Assembly: GCA_934215455.1 (NCBI GenBank)
Contig: CAKPZX010000005.1
Coordinates: 1 to 54,567, forward strand
DNA from: an uncultured Streptococcus sp.
GTDB taxonomy: Bacteria > Bacillota > Bacilli > Lactobacillales > Streptococcaceae
Length of the DNA stretch: 54,567 nucleotides
Direction of reading: 5' to 3'
The notes under the pieces are model-generated. The model was given only the letters and a program-made list of their open reading frames with translations. It had not been told where the DNA came from and did not search any database. Each line of letters begins with the position of its first letter. Position 1 is the stretch's first letter. Shown here one piece after another: positions 18,255-28,275 of the stretch. A program made the position numbers and the translations under genes.

Positions 18255-18746
18255 TCAACCTAACAAAGCTAGAATACATACTAACCCAAGATAAATTCCA
18301 ACCGTTAGAATCATTCCGATTTTATAGAAACCGACTAAGCCGGCATATCGTTCGACAAAACCAAGCTGTGGATCGACTGGATTATAAAAGACTGTCATGG
18401 GAGACCCTATTGGGAATATCATCCGCAAATCCAGATTTTTACCTGCTCCAAGAACATAGGTTCTATCGAAAACATTGTTTTGTCTTGACTTAGAAGAAGT
18501 CTCTCTGAAATAAGCGTAAGTAAAGGTCTTTTGGTATCTTTCATCCTCGACTTGATACTCTACCACAGGCAGGGAAATAAGCAGTTGATTTTTGGAATCA
18601 AAAGCAACTACTTCTCCCATAACTTTTGCGATTGATTCTGTTTTCACTTTTATTTCACGACGATACAAGGTGTAAAAGATAAGCAGCATGATCAAGAAAA
18701 CAAGTGTCAGAATGCCCAAACTAAGCCAAAATAATGTTGCTGTCAT
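18255..18746 (-). CDS. DUF3592-like membrane protein
   Basis: A 163-residue protein: N-terminal span (about 5-28), a central extracytoplasmic beta-rich domain (VVAFDSKNQLLISLPVVEYQV, then GSPMTVFYNPVDPQLGFVER) and a C-terminal span (about 140-162). Strand order and the YNP-DP motif match DUF3592-type proteins. Function unknown. It belongs to a run of small membrane proteins with no clear pathway. Confidence 0.55.
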   Translation of the reverse strand: MTATLFWLSLGILTLVFLIMLLIFYTLYRREIKVKTESIAKVMGEVVAFDSKNQLLISLPVVEYQVEDERYQKTFTYAYFRETSSKSRQNNVFDRTYVLGAGKNLDLRMIFPIGSPMTVFYNPVDPQLGFVERYAGLVGFYKIGMILTVGIYLGLVCILALLG

Positions 18747-18791
18747 TGATTTATCTCTACTCCTTCACATAAACTTGTCAGATACAATATC

Positions 18792-19784
18792 TTAATCATT
18801 CAAATGATACAATTGTTTAGCTTTATCAACATCATAGTACTGATCAAACTCTTGTTTATTTTTAGTATCATGGTCCTGACCATCTACTGAAAGTTCTTTT
18901 GGAATATACAGATACTCGCTTGGGCTATATCCTTTAGGATAAAATAATGGATACACCGAAACAAGTCGCGGACCAAAATCAATCATATTCTTATTGTTTA
19001 ACACAATAATTTTTGAGTTTTCTTTTTCTAGAATTGACATTGCTTTTCTATCTTTGCTGATAGGGGAAGTTTTTAAAGTCTTTTTCTCAACCACAAATTG
19101 GTTGATATCTATGATTTCTTTTTTAATGCCAAGTTTTTTAAAATCTTGTACATTGATTCCAGTTTGTGGCAATGGATCTTCCATCGATTCAAGCGCTGCG
19201 ACTTCTTCAACTTTTCTGGTTTGAAGGTTTAAAAATACTTTCTTTTCATTTTTCCATTCTTTTAATGGTCTCACATAAAGCGTTAAATAATCTTTCCCTT
19301 TATACGAAAAGACAGGACCAAGATCATTTGAAATATAGCCTTCTTTATACTGATCAATTGTTGAAAGCAAATCAATCTCAGGCTCTTCTTTCAAACGATT
19401 TCCCTCCACTTTATACATGGACAGAGTCCAATAAGCATCCTTTCTGACCGTTTCATGGATGTCGGAAGGATGTTTTGGCAATTTCATATTATCTCTGAGA
19501 ACATAGTGTTGAGATGTTGGATTACGCCACTCCGTGATCAAGTACTCATTATACTTATGCAACTCCTTTTTCTCAGACTCAACAGGTTCCCAATGAACAA
19601 TAACACCTTGACCATCTGCAATAAACTCGTAAGAGTCAATTTTCGCTTTTCCAGTGTAATATAGGAAACCTGAATATTTCTTAGTTAAATATCCTTGATA
19701 GGTATAAAAACTTATAGTTACCAATAGTCCAATCCCTATAAGTCCCCCTATAATACGCCAGCCTATTTTTTTACTTATTTTCAC
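18792..19784 (-). CDS. Membrane-anchored extracellular protein, unknown
   Basis: A 330-residue protein starting at GTG with GGGG 4 nt upstream. It has a basic N-terminus, one membrane span (about 10-29) and a large Lys-rich extracellular domain without Cys. Segments such as FSYKGKDYLTLYVRPLKEW and KVFLNLQTRKVEEV suggest beta-propeller or sandwich strands. There is no lipobox, so the N-terminus is probably an anchor. No family recognised; it sits with other unknown membrane genes. Confidence 0.6.
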   Translation of the reverse strand: MKISKKIGWRIIGGLIGIGLLVTISFYTYQGYLTKKYSGFLYYTGKAKIDSYEFIADGQGVIVHWEPVESEKKELHKYNEYLITEWRNPTSQHYVLRDNMKLPKHPSDIHETVRKDAYWTLSMYKVEGNRLKEEPEIDLLSTIDQYKEGYISNDLGPVFSYKGKDYLTLYVRPLKEWKNEKKVFLNLQTRKVEEVAALESMEDPLPQTGINVQDFKKLGIKKEIIDINQFVVEKKTLKTSPISKDRKAMSILEKENSKIIVLNNKNMIDFGPRLVSVYPLFYPKGYSPSEYLYIPKELSVDGQDHDTKNKQEFDQYYDVDKAKQLYHLND

Positions 19785-19832
19785 TATTCCCCTCTTTCTT
19801 TTCTAATCTCAAAAATTAGACAACTTGACTAG

Positions 19833-20432
19833 CTATTCTCCCCTTTTCAACCAATTCTGTTGTTGCGCCTTTTCTGCAAGACCTTTTGCTTTATTGATAT
19901 CCAGTGATGTTGAATCCGAAGGGGCGTTAGATTCGATCTCTTCCTTCAATTCTTGTAAGGTTTGAACGTCTTTCGGGGTTAAATTGGAGACCGTGCTAGA
20001 TCCTTTTTCTATCGAATTTTCTGGCACAGACTGGATCTCGCGATAGGTCTTAATCACTTCAGTTTCTGCGTCTGTTGTCGGAAGAGGACGATAAAACATA
20101 AAGAAACCAATAATGACAATCAGAAGAGCGGTAATGGATACAAGAAACCCTTTTTGCAGATTCTCTTCAGTTATTTTAGTATCTTTAGTAGACAAACTCT
20201 TCCATTCTGGATGTTCTTCCTCAGCTTCTTTTTTGGCGTTGAAAGCAGGGGTAACCAAGACTTGGTTCATCAAAGTCAGTGCCCCCAAGGCCATCAGTAA
20301 AAATGGGATATGACGTGATTTACTAATGACCACTAAAATTCCTCCTGCAATAGCAATCAAACTGATGATGATATTGACGGTAAACCAGACCCGAGCCTGC
20401 TTCTTCATTTGCAAATAATCTTCTTTTGACAT
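19833..20432 (-). CDS. Membrane protein with cytoplasmic and surface parts, unknown
   Basis: A 199-residue protein starting at 20432 (AAGGGAG six nt upstream). The first 16 residues are polar, then come two spans (about 17-37 and 41-60), a polar loop (KKEAEEEHPEW), a third span (about 95-115) and an extracytoplasmic Ser/Glu-rich, probably helical, tail. No family recognised. First gene of the membrane cluster, following pyrE's terminator. Confidence 0.6.
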   Translation of the reverse strand: MSKEDYLQMKKQARVWFTVNIIISLIAIAGGILVVISKSRHIPFLLMALGALTLMNQVLVTPAFNAKKEAEEEHPEWKSLSTKDTKITEENLQKGFLVSITALLIVIIGFFMFYRPLPTTDAETEVIKTYREIQSVPENSIEKGSSTVSNLTPKDVQTLQELKEEIESNAPSDSTSLDINKAKGLAEKAQQQNWLKRGE

Positions 20433-20541
20433 CTTATTCTCCCTTAAAAATAGTTTTTCCTTCATCCATAAAAACAATTACTACTATCATACCGGATTTT
20501 ACTTTGAGAATCAAGTTAACCACCAACTAGTGAAAAGAGTA

Positions 20542-20567
20542 TAAAAAAGAAGCGTTAAAAACGCTTC
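20542..20567 (-). terminator. Terminator after pyrE
   Basis: Minus strand GAAGCGTT / AACGCTTC stem followed by T residues, 8 bp past the pyrE stop. Confidence 0.85.
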
Positions 20568-20574
20568 CGTCCTA

Positions 20575-21207
20575 TTATTTATTTTGCCAAGTTTCTTGGT
20601 TTTCTTTGAAACGGTGTAACAGCTCTAATCCTTCAGAGGTGATGTAACCTTGTTCTTCTGCCAAATGGATCAATTCTGTATAGTTAGACAAGGTTTCAAG
20701 TTGAACGCCAGCTTCCGCAAATTTCTTATCAGCTTTCTCCAATTGGTAAGTGAAAATAGCTACCACACCAAGGACATCTGCCCCTTCACGCTTGGCAGCT
20801 GCGACAGCATCCAAGACAGACCCACCAGTAGAAATCAAATCTTCCACTACAACCATCTTTTGACCTTTTGGTACACGTCCTTCGATTTGGTTTCCAGCAC
20901 CGTGGTCTTTTGGTTTGCTACGGATGTAGGCAAATGGCAAATTCATCTTGTCCGCAATAATGGCTCCGTGAGGAATTCCTGCAGTTGCTGTACCTGCAAT
21001 CACTTCTACTTCAGGGAAAGCTTCCTTGATTTTATCTACAAATCCATTTTCGATCAAGGTACGAGTTTCAGGATAAGCGAGGGTTACACGGTTATCTGTA
21101 TAAATTGGGGACTTGATCCCAGATGCCCAAGTAAAAGGTTCTTCTGGTTTCAAATAAACGGCTTCGATTTTCAAAAGATGGCTAGCAATATCTTTAGCTA
21201 ATGACAT
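20575..21207 (-). CDS. pyrE: Orotate phosphoribosyltransferase
   Basis: A 210-residue PRTase. The PRPP loop is [17 protein letters not shown] and the substrate loop is [15 protein letters not shown]. It converts orotate and PRPP to OMP. AAAGGAG precedes the start. It follows pyrF after 131 bp that contain an inverted repeat (AGAGCTAC / GTAGCTCT, 21309-21340, overlapping the pyrF end) without a T-tract, so read-through from pyrF is expected. Confidence 0.96.
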   Translation of the reverse strand: MSLAKDIASHLLKIEAVYLKPEEPFTWASGIKSPIYTDNRVTLAYPETRTLIENGFVDKIKEAFPEVEVIAGTATAGIPHGAIIADKMNLPFAYIRSKPKDHGAGNQIEGRVPKGQKMVVVEDLISTGGSVLDAVAAAKREGADVLGVVAIFTYQLEKADKKFAEAGVQLETLSNYTELIHLAEEQGYITSEGLELLHRFKENQETWQNK

Positions 21208-21338
21208 GACGACTCCTTTTTACGATTTTAATCATATACGAGTTAAATCAATTATTGATTTAAACAACAACATTAAAGGTTAGTGAATGCGTTAGGGAAG
21301 GTCCCGTAGAGCTACAAAAATTTCACTTTTAGTAGCTC

Positions 21339-22031
21339 TTACGCATTCCACTGTCTCTTAATTTCATGGTAAGCGTCCCATGGGTTTTCTGCTTGGATGA
21401 TTGGACGTCCAACGACAATATAGTCAGAGCCGATTTTATGGGCTTCTTGTGGCGTCATGACCCGTTTTTGGTCGCCGATTTCAGCTCCAGCAGGACGAAT
21501 CCCTGGTGTGACACAAACAAAGTCTGATGAAGTGGCATCCTTGATCAAGGCTACTTCATGGGCTGAACAGACAACGCCGTCCAAGCCTGCTTCTTGCGCC
21601 TTGCGAGCATAATTAACTACAGATTCTTGGACTGTTGTTTGGATGTTTTGGCAATCACGCATGTCTTCTTCACTGGTAGAAGTCAACTGGGTCACGGCTA
21701 CCAACTTAGCCCCTTCACCAAGAGCTGCCTTGGCTTCGCGCATCATCTCTACACCACCGGCTGCGTGGACCGTCACCATATCTACTCCGAAGGTCCCCAG
21801 TACGGACATGGCTGATTTGACTGTATTTGGGATATCATGCAATTTTAAATCAAGGAAAATACTGTGTCCAAGCCCTTTGAGGTAATGTACAATTTCAGGA
21901 CCAACTGCATAGAAAAATTCCATTCCGATTTTTACAAATAATTTTTCGTCTTCTGGAAAATGCTCTAAAAAGTGTTTGACATCCTCGAAAGCTGGGAAGT
22001 CAAGGGCGATAATAGGACGTTCTTCACGCAT
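21339..22031 (-). CDS. pyrF: Orotidine 5'-phosphate decarboxylase
   Basis: A 230-residue TIM-barrel enzyme with the catalytic [11 protein letters not shown] motif and C-terminal [12 protein letters not shown] phosphate-binding loop. It decarboxylates OMP to UMP. AAAGGAG lies upstream. First gene of the pyrFE unit, under a PyrR-type attenuator. Confidence 0.97.
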   Translation of the reverse strand: MREERPIIALDFPAFEDVKHFLEHFPEDEKLFVKIGMEFFYAVGPEIVHYLKGLGHSIFLDLKLHDIPNTVKSAMSVLGTFGVDMVTVHAAGGVEMMREAKAALGEGAKLVAVTQLTSTSEEDMRDCQNIQTTVQESVVNYARKAQEAGLDGVVCSAHEVALIKDATSSDFVCVTPGIRPAGAEIGDQKRVMTPQEAHKIGSDYIVVGRPIIQAENPWDAYHEIKRQWNA

Positions 22032-22065
22032 GGATTACTCCTTTTTTGATTGATCATTTTATCTA

Positions 22066-22178
22066 CAAAAAAACCTTGCCCGAGGCAAGGTTACACGAAA
22101 ATTAGGTAGGAACAACTACCATGATTCACCGTCTAGACCTTAGGAGCCTCTCTGGACTGCTTTAAAGGTTTTTATTTA
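22066..22178 (-). promoter_or_regulatory. PyrR-dependent attenuator before pyrF
   Basis: In the minus-strand leader, AGTCCAGAGAGGCT (22146-22159) matches the conserved PyrR-binding loop sequence. Downstream is a terminator stem AACCTTGCC / GGCAAGGTT (22073-22093) with a run of T. In the known mechanism, PyrR bound with UMP/UTP stabilises the anti-antiterminator and allows termination, lowering pyrFE expression when pyrimidines are plentiful. Confidence 0.85.
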
Positions 22179-22207
22179 TTGTAGTACGATATTTGGGAAA
22201 AGTCAAG
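22179..22207 (-). promoter_or_regulatory. Promoter of pyrFE
   Basis: Minus strand TTGACT, 17-nt spacer, TACAAT, placed just after the pyrDb stop codon. Confidence 0.8.
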
Positions 22208-22210
22208 GAT

Positions 22211-23158
<948 letters not shown>

Positions 23159-23965
23159 CTACATCACAATCGTACCGGTTTCAAATACCGGTCCATCTTC
23201 ACACACGCGCTTATTGGCTGCTTGGCTTTCATTTTCCAGATGCACTACACAGGCATAGCAAGCACCCATCCCACAAGCCATACGCGATTCCATAGAAATA
23301 TAGGCGCGGGGATGATCATGGAATTTGGTATTGACATATTTAAGCATGCCAGGTGCTCCACAAGAATAGATAGCGTCAAATTCCTGGTCCATCTGATCAA
23401 TGACCGTAGAGACATAGCCCTTAGTGCCATAAGTCCCATCGTCTGTCGTTACAGTGACATGAGCCACCTGAGAAAGCTCTTCTTCCAAAATGACGGCTTC
23501 TTTGGTCGCAAAGCCGACAACCACTTCAACTTCCACCCCTTGCTCATGGAGTTGTTTGGCTACTTGGACCAAAGGAGGAACACCGATCCCACCTCCAATA
23601 ATCAAGGCTTTCTGACCTTGGCCGAGATTGGTGAGATCAAATCCATTTCCCTGCGGCCCCATGACACTGAGTTTGCTACCGATTGGCAATTGGGAAAAGA
23701 TAGCTGTCCCCCCACCTTCGATGCGGTAGATCAAGCGACAAGTCTGTGTCTCAGGATCAATCTCAGAAATTGAAATCGGACGGCGAAGGAGCTTAGACCC
23801 ATCAGGGACGCGGATATGAAGGAATTGTCCTGGTAGCATCTGCGCCACCATTTCCCCCTTCAAGATCATTGAATAGATGCGGGGAGCGATTTCTTCTTGA
23901 GCGACTAGCTCCATCTCCTCCATCATGATTTTGCCAAAGCGTTTTTTACAACTGTCACTGACCAT
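23159..23965 (-). CDS. pyrK: Dihydroorotate dehydrogenase B, electron-transfer subunit
   Basis: A 268-residue FAD/[2Fe-2S] protein. The ferredoxin-reductase-like domain has RRPISISEI (FAD) and GGGIGVPPLVQVAKQL (pyridine nucleotide). The C-terminal cluster ligands are Cys231, Cys236, Cys239 and Cys255. It couples DHODH oxidation to NAD reduction. The start at 23965 was chosen for its AGAGGA site; a longer frame would begin inside the attenuator terminator. Met at 23926 or 23923 is another possibility. Confidence 0.93.
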   Translation of the reverse strand: MVSDSCKKRFGKIMMEEMELVAQEEIAPRIYSMILKGEMVAQMLPGQFLHIRVPDGSKLLRRPISISEIDPETQTCRLIYRIEGGGTAIFSQLPIGSKLSVMGPQGNGFDLTNLGQGQKALIIGGGIGVPPLVQVAKQLHEQGVEVEVVVGFATKEAVILEEELSQVAHVTVTTDDGTYGTKGYVSTVIDQMDQEFDAIYSCGAPGMLKYVNTKFHDHPRAYISMESRMACGMGACYACVVHLENESQAANKRVCEDGPVFETGTIVM

Positions 23966-23989
23966 TGGTTTCCTCTTCTTTCTTCCAGC

Positions 23990-24106
23990 AAAAAAGACCT
24001 CGCAAAAGCAAGGTCCCACAAATGATCAGCTAGACACAGTCTGCTGATCTTTTTTCTGTCTTTCCTTGCAGGCCTCTCTGGACCTCTTAAAGGTTAAATT
24101 TGTCTC
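23990..24106 (-). promoter_or_regulatory. PyrR-dependent attenuator before pyrK
   Basis: Minus-strand leader with AGGTCCAGAGAGGCCT (24070-24085), matching the PyrR-binding loop. It is followed by GATCAGCAGAC / GTCTAGCTGATC antiterminator-type pairing and a terminator GACCTTGC / GCGAGGTC (23996-24015) with a T-run. Same logic as the pyrF leader but with a different loop and terminator, so not a recent duplicate. Confidence 0.85.
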
Positions 24107-24135
24107 ATTATATCGCGCTCCTTCTCGCTTGTCAA
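24107..24135 (-). promoter_or_regulatory. Promoter of pyrK-pyrDb
   Basis: Minus strand TTGACA, 17-nt spacer, TATAAT: full consensus at both boxes. Confidence 0.9.
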
Positions 24136-24150
24136 GTAGAAATCGCTAGC

Positions 24151-25587
24151 TTACGAAGCTTTCTTGGGATCAAAATCTTCTGGGATCGGTTTGATGTATT
24201 GCATAGCGATTCTGTTCTCGGGCTTACGATCGACTAGATAAAGAACCAGTAAAAAGAGCCATTCCAAGGGTTTCATCAGGTAATAGATCAGGTCCATAGC
24301 CCATTTCTTCTTGATATGTTTGGCAAAGGGATAACCATATCGGTCATAATTGCGACGCAAGAAACGATGGAATCGTGGCGTCTTTTCTTCTAGTACCTGT
24401 TCAAAGGCATTGGCAATACAGAGCTGGCGATTGACTACGACTGGATGACCGTGGCGGATGCCCATCCGCTGGGGTTTAACAACTTTTTCATGCCCACCAG
24501 CCGCAACCGTACAGAGATAATGCTCATCAATGATGAGATTTTGAGGAGGGATCTTCTGTGAGAAGGCCCAGTCAGCTGTATTGGTCCAGGCCTTGATCAT
24601 GGAATCCGGTTGCTGCCCAAAGAGCATGAGAACAAGGACAACAAGGGCAAGAGTTGGAAGAGCAACAAGAACTGCTAGCCATGGCCAGTTGCGCGACTTG
24701 TTTAAGAGCTGATGAAGCCATTGAAGCAGACGATTCTCATAGGTGACTTCTATTCGATCTTCTTGCCACTCCTTAATACGAACCCACAAGAGATAAATGG
24801 AATAGATCAATAAGAAAAAGGTGTGAAAACTTGCTACCTGCAGTTGATTATCAAAAACTAAGAGGAGAACCACTCCTCCTAGAATGCCACTGATGCAGAA
24901 GACATTTGCTAACGGCGAGAGTGAATTCGCATCCCGGTAGGAATAGATAATCAAGGCTAGTAAAGTAAGAGCTACCAGTGTGAAGAAGGTCGGATAGGCG
25001 CCAGACCAGATCAAAGCATGCTTCTGAGAATTGATCAAGGGCTCATTCCATTCGTAAAAGGTCATATCCTTGACAATAAAAATAAAAATCGCTTCGAGAA
25101 AGCAACCAAAGAGTCCAAACCAAAGAACAATTGTAGGCTGTTGTTTTTTCTTTTGGATAGGCTTAGGACTAGGTGATTCCTGCCTTTCTTTCATAAGGAA
25201 TGCGTCATCTTCTCTTGTCCCTTCTCCTTCCTTTGGCCCTCTCTCTTCAAACAGATTCGGATCTTTGAGAGCTTCTTCCTCTGCTTCTTTGAACTGGAGG
25301 CTAGACCACCGACCGATCCCATAGATAATGACAAAAATATTGGGAACAAAGAGGGCTACGGTTAGACCGTAGGGCAAGAGCTTCATCGTAAATGAAATGA
25401 TCTCCCAAACACTAAATTGGATGAATGGATCCTTTATTGCATAGAGCGACTCACTAACAACAAAATAAATGTAAAAGGCCAATAGAATCAGAGCATTGGT
25501 CACAAAATTGATCTGCAACAGACCGGCTGTGAAATGGGTTTCCAATTCCTTATCCTTTTTCTTATACCAGGAAACGAGTTTTTTCAT
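24151..25587 (-). CDS. Polytopic membrane protein, DUF6688-like
   Basis: A 478-residue protein with an N-terminal pair of spans, a charged cytoplasmic loop rich in Glu/Lys/Pro (about 108-148), four or five more spans, then a soluble C-terminal domain. That domain has HYLCTVAAGGH, VKPQRMGIRHGH and VVNRQLCIANAFEQVLEE-TPRFHRF, a highly patterned His/Arg-rich block that I associate with DUF6688. The block looks enzymatic but no activity is known to me. Monocistronic; the pyrK promoter lies right after its stop. Confidence 0.6.
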   Translation of the reverse strand: MKKLVSWYKKKDKELETHFTAGLLQINFVTNALILLAFYIYFVVSESLYAIKDPFIQFSVWEIISFTMKLLPYGLTVALFVPNIFVIIYGIGRWSSLQFKEAEEEALKDPNLFEERGPKEGEGTREDDAFLMKERQESPSPKPIQKKKQQPTIVLWFGLFGCFLEAIFIFIVKDMTFYEWNEPLINSQKHALIWSGAYPTFFTLVALTLLALIIYSYRDANSLSPLANVFCISGILGGVVLLLVFDNQLQVASFHTFFLLIYSIYLLWVRIKEWQEDRIEVTYENRLLQWLHQLLNKSRNWPWLAVLVALPTLALVVLVLMLFGQQPDSMIKAWTNTADWAFSQKIPPQNLIIDEHYLCTVAAGGHEKVVKPQRMGIRHGHPVVVNRQLCIANAFEQVLEEKTPRFHRFLRRNYDRYGYPFAKHIKKKWAMDLIYYLMKPLEWLFLLVLYLVDRKPENRIAMQYIKPIPEDFDPKKAS

Positions 25588-25813
25588 AAGATCTCCTCAA
25601 TCAATTTTTTACCATTCTATCAATCAGTTCCCCCCTTAAGCAAGGCAAAACTGTATTTTCCATCAAAATCAGTCCCCAGATGGAGATTTTGTTACCAATT
25701 TTCTATTTTTAAATATTTGATCTAGCCTACTTCCTATTACCTCCCTCAGCCTGCATTATACTCTGATACAGTCCTTGAAAGACCACATTTTACGGGAAAA
25801 ACGCGCTCTTTTA

Positions 25814-25822
25814 TGTTAAAAT
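25814..25822 (+). promoter_or_regulatory. Extended -10 promoter of cpsY
   Basis: TGT-TAAAAT ends 6 nt before the cpsY ATG. The 25588-25828 gap otherwise shows no gene or clear operator; a LysR-type T-N11-A site was not identified with confidence. Confidence 0.55.
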
Positions 25823-25828
25823 AAAAGC

Positions 25829-26737
25829 ATGAGAATACAACAATTACAATACATTATCAAAATCGTCGAAACCGGCTCTATGAATGAGGCCGCTAAACAA
25901 CTCTTCATCACGCAACCTAGCCTTTCCAATGCCGTCAAGGACTTGGAACATGAGATGGGGATTGAAATCTTTATCCGGAATCCTAAAGGGATCACTTTGA
26001 CCCGCGATGGGATGGAGTTCCTCTCTTATGCCCGCCAGGTGGTGGAGCAGATCGACCTCTTGTCCGAGCGATATAAAAATCCTGTGGGCTCTCGTGAGCT
26101 TTTCAGCGTCTCTTCACAGCACTACGCCTTCGTGGTTGAGGCCTTCGTTTCTCTCCTTAAGAAAAGCGACATGGAAAAATACGAGCTCTTCCTACGGGAG
26201 ACGCGGACTTGGGAGATCATCGATGACGTCAAGAACTTCCGAAGCGAAGTTGGCGTACTCTTTTTGAATAGCTACAACCGGGATGTGCTCTCTAAGATGC
26301 TAGATGATAATCACCTGATTGCCACCCACCTCTTTACAGCGCAACCTCATATCTTTGTCAGCAAGACCAATCCTCTTGCCAAGAAGGAGATCGTTCACTT
26401 GTCAGATCTGGAAGATTTCCCATACCTTAGCTATGACCAAGGAACCCACAACTCCTTCTACTTCTCAGAAGAGATCCTCTCTCAAGAGCATCATAAGAAA
26501 TCCATCGTCGTCAGTGACCGGGCGACTCTCTTTAATCTCTTGATTGGTCTGGATGGCTACACCATTGCGACCGGGATCCTCAACAGCAACCTCAACGGAA
26601 ATAACATCGTCTCCATTCCCCTTGATATAGAAGACCCGATCGAGCTGGTCTACATCAAACATGAAAAAACAGCACTCTCAAAAATGGGAGAAAAATTCAT
26701 CGAGTATTTGCTTGAGGAAGTGAAGTTTGATAAGTAA
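25829..26737 (+). CDS. cpsY: LysR-family transcriptional regulator CpsY
   Basis: A 302-residue LTTR. The N-terminal winged helix (1-60) has TGSMNEAAKQLFITQPSLSNAVKDLE, and the effector domain begins near residue 90. The N-terminal sequence closely resembles streptococcal CpsY/MtaR-type regulators, which control methionine supply, cell-wall and survival genes in other streptococci. It is plus-oriented between two minus-strand transcription units, so it has no obvious divergently controlled neighbour apart from the 24151-25587 gene. No Shine-Dalgarno; a leaderless mRNA is predicted. Confidence 0.82.
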   Translation: MRIQQLQYIIKIVETGSMNEAAKQLFITQPSLSNAVKDLEHEMGIEIFIRNPKGITLTRDGMEFLSYARQVVEQIDLLSERYKNPVGSRELFSVSSQHYAFVVEAFVSLLKKSDMEKYELFLRETRTWEIIDDVKNFRSEVGVLFLNSYNRDVLSKMLDDNHLIATHLFTAQPHIFVSKTNPLAKKEIVHLSDLEDFPYLSYDQGTHNSFYFSEEILSQEHHKKSIVVSDRATLFNLLIGLDGYTIATGILNSNLNGNNIVSIPLDIEDPIELVYIKHEKTALSKMGEKFIEYLLEEVKFDK

Positions 26738-26777
26738 AAAAATATCTGAGTGATCCGTGTTCACTCAGATATTTTTT
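26736..26777. terminator. Bidirectional terminator between cpsY and Sir2 gene
   Basis: AAAAAAATATCTGAGTGA / TCACTCAGATATTTTTT, a long perfect stem with a 7-nt loop. It ends both convergent genes and overlaps both stop codons. Confidence 0.9.
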
Positions 26778-27507
26778 ATTGTCTTAATTGTGAAAATACT
26801 TGGCCAATTTTCCCTTCAATAACCAGGTCTGCCTGTTTGTCCTGAGGGATACTGGTTTTATTGATGACAACCAGCTTCTCCCCTTGAAAATACTGGATCA
26901 AGCTAGCTGCTGGGTAGACCACAAGAGAGGTACCGCCGATAATCAGGAAATCAGCCTCTTGGATAGCTTGAGCAGCTTGTCTAAAGACGTCCATATCGAG
27001 AGGTTCCTCATAAAGAGTTACATCAGGCTTGACCACCTTGCCACAGTCCAGACAGTGTGGAACCGGGCCTTCCAAAGCTAGAAAGGCCTCCAAATCATAA
27101 AATCGCTGGCAACCCGTACAGTAATTGCGGTCGGCACTACCGTGGAGCTTAAGGACCTTTTTAGAACCAGCCATTTCATGGAGACTATCAATATTTTGTG
27201 TCACCACTGCCTTGAGCTTACCAGTCTCTTCAAGCCGAGCCAGATAGCGATGGGCTGCATTGGGCTTGGCATCTGGGTAGAGCAAGTACTTCTTATAAAA
27301 GTCGAAAAAGTCCTCAGGATAGCGCTCAAACATGGTGTGTGAGACCAGTTGCTCAGCTGTCAAATGCCGCCCCACCTGAACGCTATAGACACCGTCTGAA
27401 CTTCGAAAATCTGGAATATTTGACTCCGTAGAAACTCCTGCCCCTCCGAAAAACACGATCCGTTGACTCTGATCAATCATCTCCTGTAGTTGAGCAATCT
27501 TATCCAT
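26776..27507 (-). CDS. Sir2-family NAD-dependent protein deacylase
   Basis: A 243-residue sirtuin of the small bacterial type. NAD loop GAGVSTESNIPDFRS (22-36), QNID at 104-107, catalytic His122 and zinc ligands Cys130, Cys133, Cys152 and Cys155 are all present. It removes acyl groups from lysine using NAD. Its ATG immediately follows the stop of the HEPN-motif gene, so translation is coupled. Usually considered a metabolic regulator; the neighbour raises the possibility of a paired function. Confidence 0.92.
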   Translation of the reverse strand: MDKIAQLQEMIDQSQRIVFFGGAGVSTESNIPDFRSSDGVYSVQVGRHLTAEQLVSHTMFERYPEDFFDFYKKYLLYPDAKPNAAHRYLARLEETGKLKAVVTQNIDSLHEMAGSKKVLKLHGSADRNYCTGCQRFYDLEAFLALEGPVPHCLDCGKVVKPDVTLYEEPLDMDVFRQAAQAIQEADFLIIGGTSLVVYPAASLIQYFQGEKLVVINKTSIPQDKQADLVIEGKIGQVFSQLRQ

Positions 27508-28275
27508 CTACTTCTCCTTTAGTAGCTCTTTCATGACAGCATTGGCCTGATCAAAATAAAAGTTAGCTTGATCATAATGAATGCCTGTATAGCTTGCAAG
27601 GTCAATCAAATTCTTCATAAAATCCTGAGAAGAGAAACCCGTCGTCCGGTGGAGCTCTTCCTCATCAAAGGGCTTGATCAAGTGAGCTAAGGGATTGCGA
27701 ACTGATTTTTCTAACTCCCGCAATTGTTGGGCCGCAACTTTGACGCTATCTGGTAAGTCCAACTGCACAATCAACTCCGTCAAACTGGATGAATTGACCA
27801 CACTTTCGCTGTGGAATTGCTGCAGGATAGGGTCGGCGGACGCATGCAGGCTCTCAAACTTCCAACGGTCATAACTGGATTCTTTGGAGTTATGAATATA
27901 GTTGGTAATATCAGGAATTTTCAACTGAATCAATCGCATAAAGATCCGATAGATAGCTGGGCTGACAGCACGAACAAAGTCAATAATTTGCTCATTTCGC
28001 AACTTCGCCTCTAAATCATAGAGATAGTTGGCCAACTGCTCATCTTCTGGATCTTCATGCCAAAAAAGCTGAAAACCAGTCGCTTCTAGCAACTCGGTTC
28101 TCAACTTTTGATTCATGACGGGTTGGATATTGAGCTCTCGACGTTCCGCCATTAACTGCAGTAAACTCACAAGCAAATCCGGTACTTCTTCCTGCTGTTT
28201 GATAGAGCGCAGAGCCCGGCTGTAGTGATAATTTTGGAGATCGTAGAGCCATTCATCATGAAAGAATGTTACCAT
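27508..28275 (-). CDS. HEPN-motif protein, Csm6-like C-terminus, unknown function
   Basis: A 255-residue, mainly helical, soluble protein. SVRNPLAHLIKPF (191-203) has R193-N-P-L-A-H198, the R-x4-H motif of HEPN ribonucleases. The surrounding LRELEKSVRNPLAHLI is like the HEPN part of Csm6-type proteins. There is no recognisable CARF domain in front and no CRISPR array nearby. It overlaps the deoD stop by one base (TAATG) and abuts the Sir2 gene, so all three are coupled. It may be a degenerate or stand-alone HEPN RNase; catalysis is untested. Confidence 0.55.
   Translation of the reverse strand: MVTFFHDEWLYDLQNYHYSRALRSIKQQEEVPDLLVSLLQLMAERRELNIQPVMNQKLRTELLEATGFQLFWHEDPEDEQLANYLYDLEAKLRNEQIIDFVRAVSPAIYRIFMRLIQLKIPDITNYIHNSKESSYDRWKFESLHASADPILQQFHSESVVNSSSLTELIVQLDLPDSVKVAAQQLRELEKSVRNPLAHLIKPFDEEELHRTTGFSSQDFMKNLIDLASYTGIHYDQANFYFDQANAVMKELLKEK

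Noticed and set aside
23966..24019. Longer pyrK reading frame
   Set aside because: It starts inside the attenuator terminator; 23965 has a good ribosome-binding site.
27508..28275. A CRISPR type III system around the Csm6-like HEPN protein
   Set aside because: No repeat-spacer array or other cas gene is present in the window, and there is no clear CARF domain.
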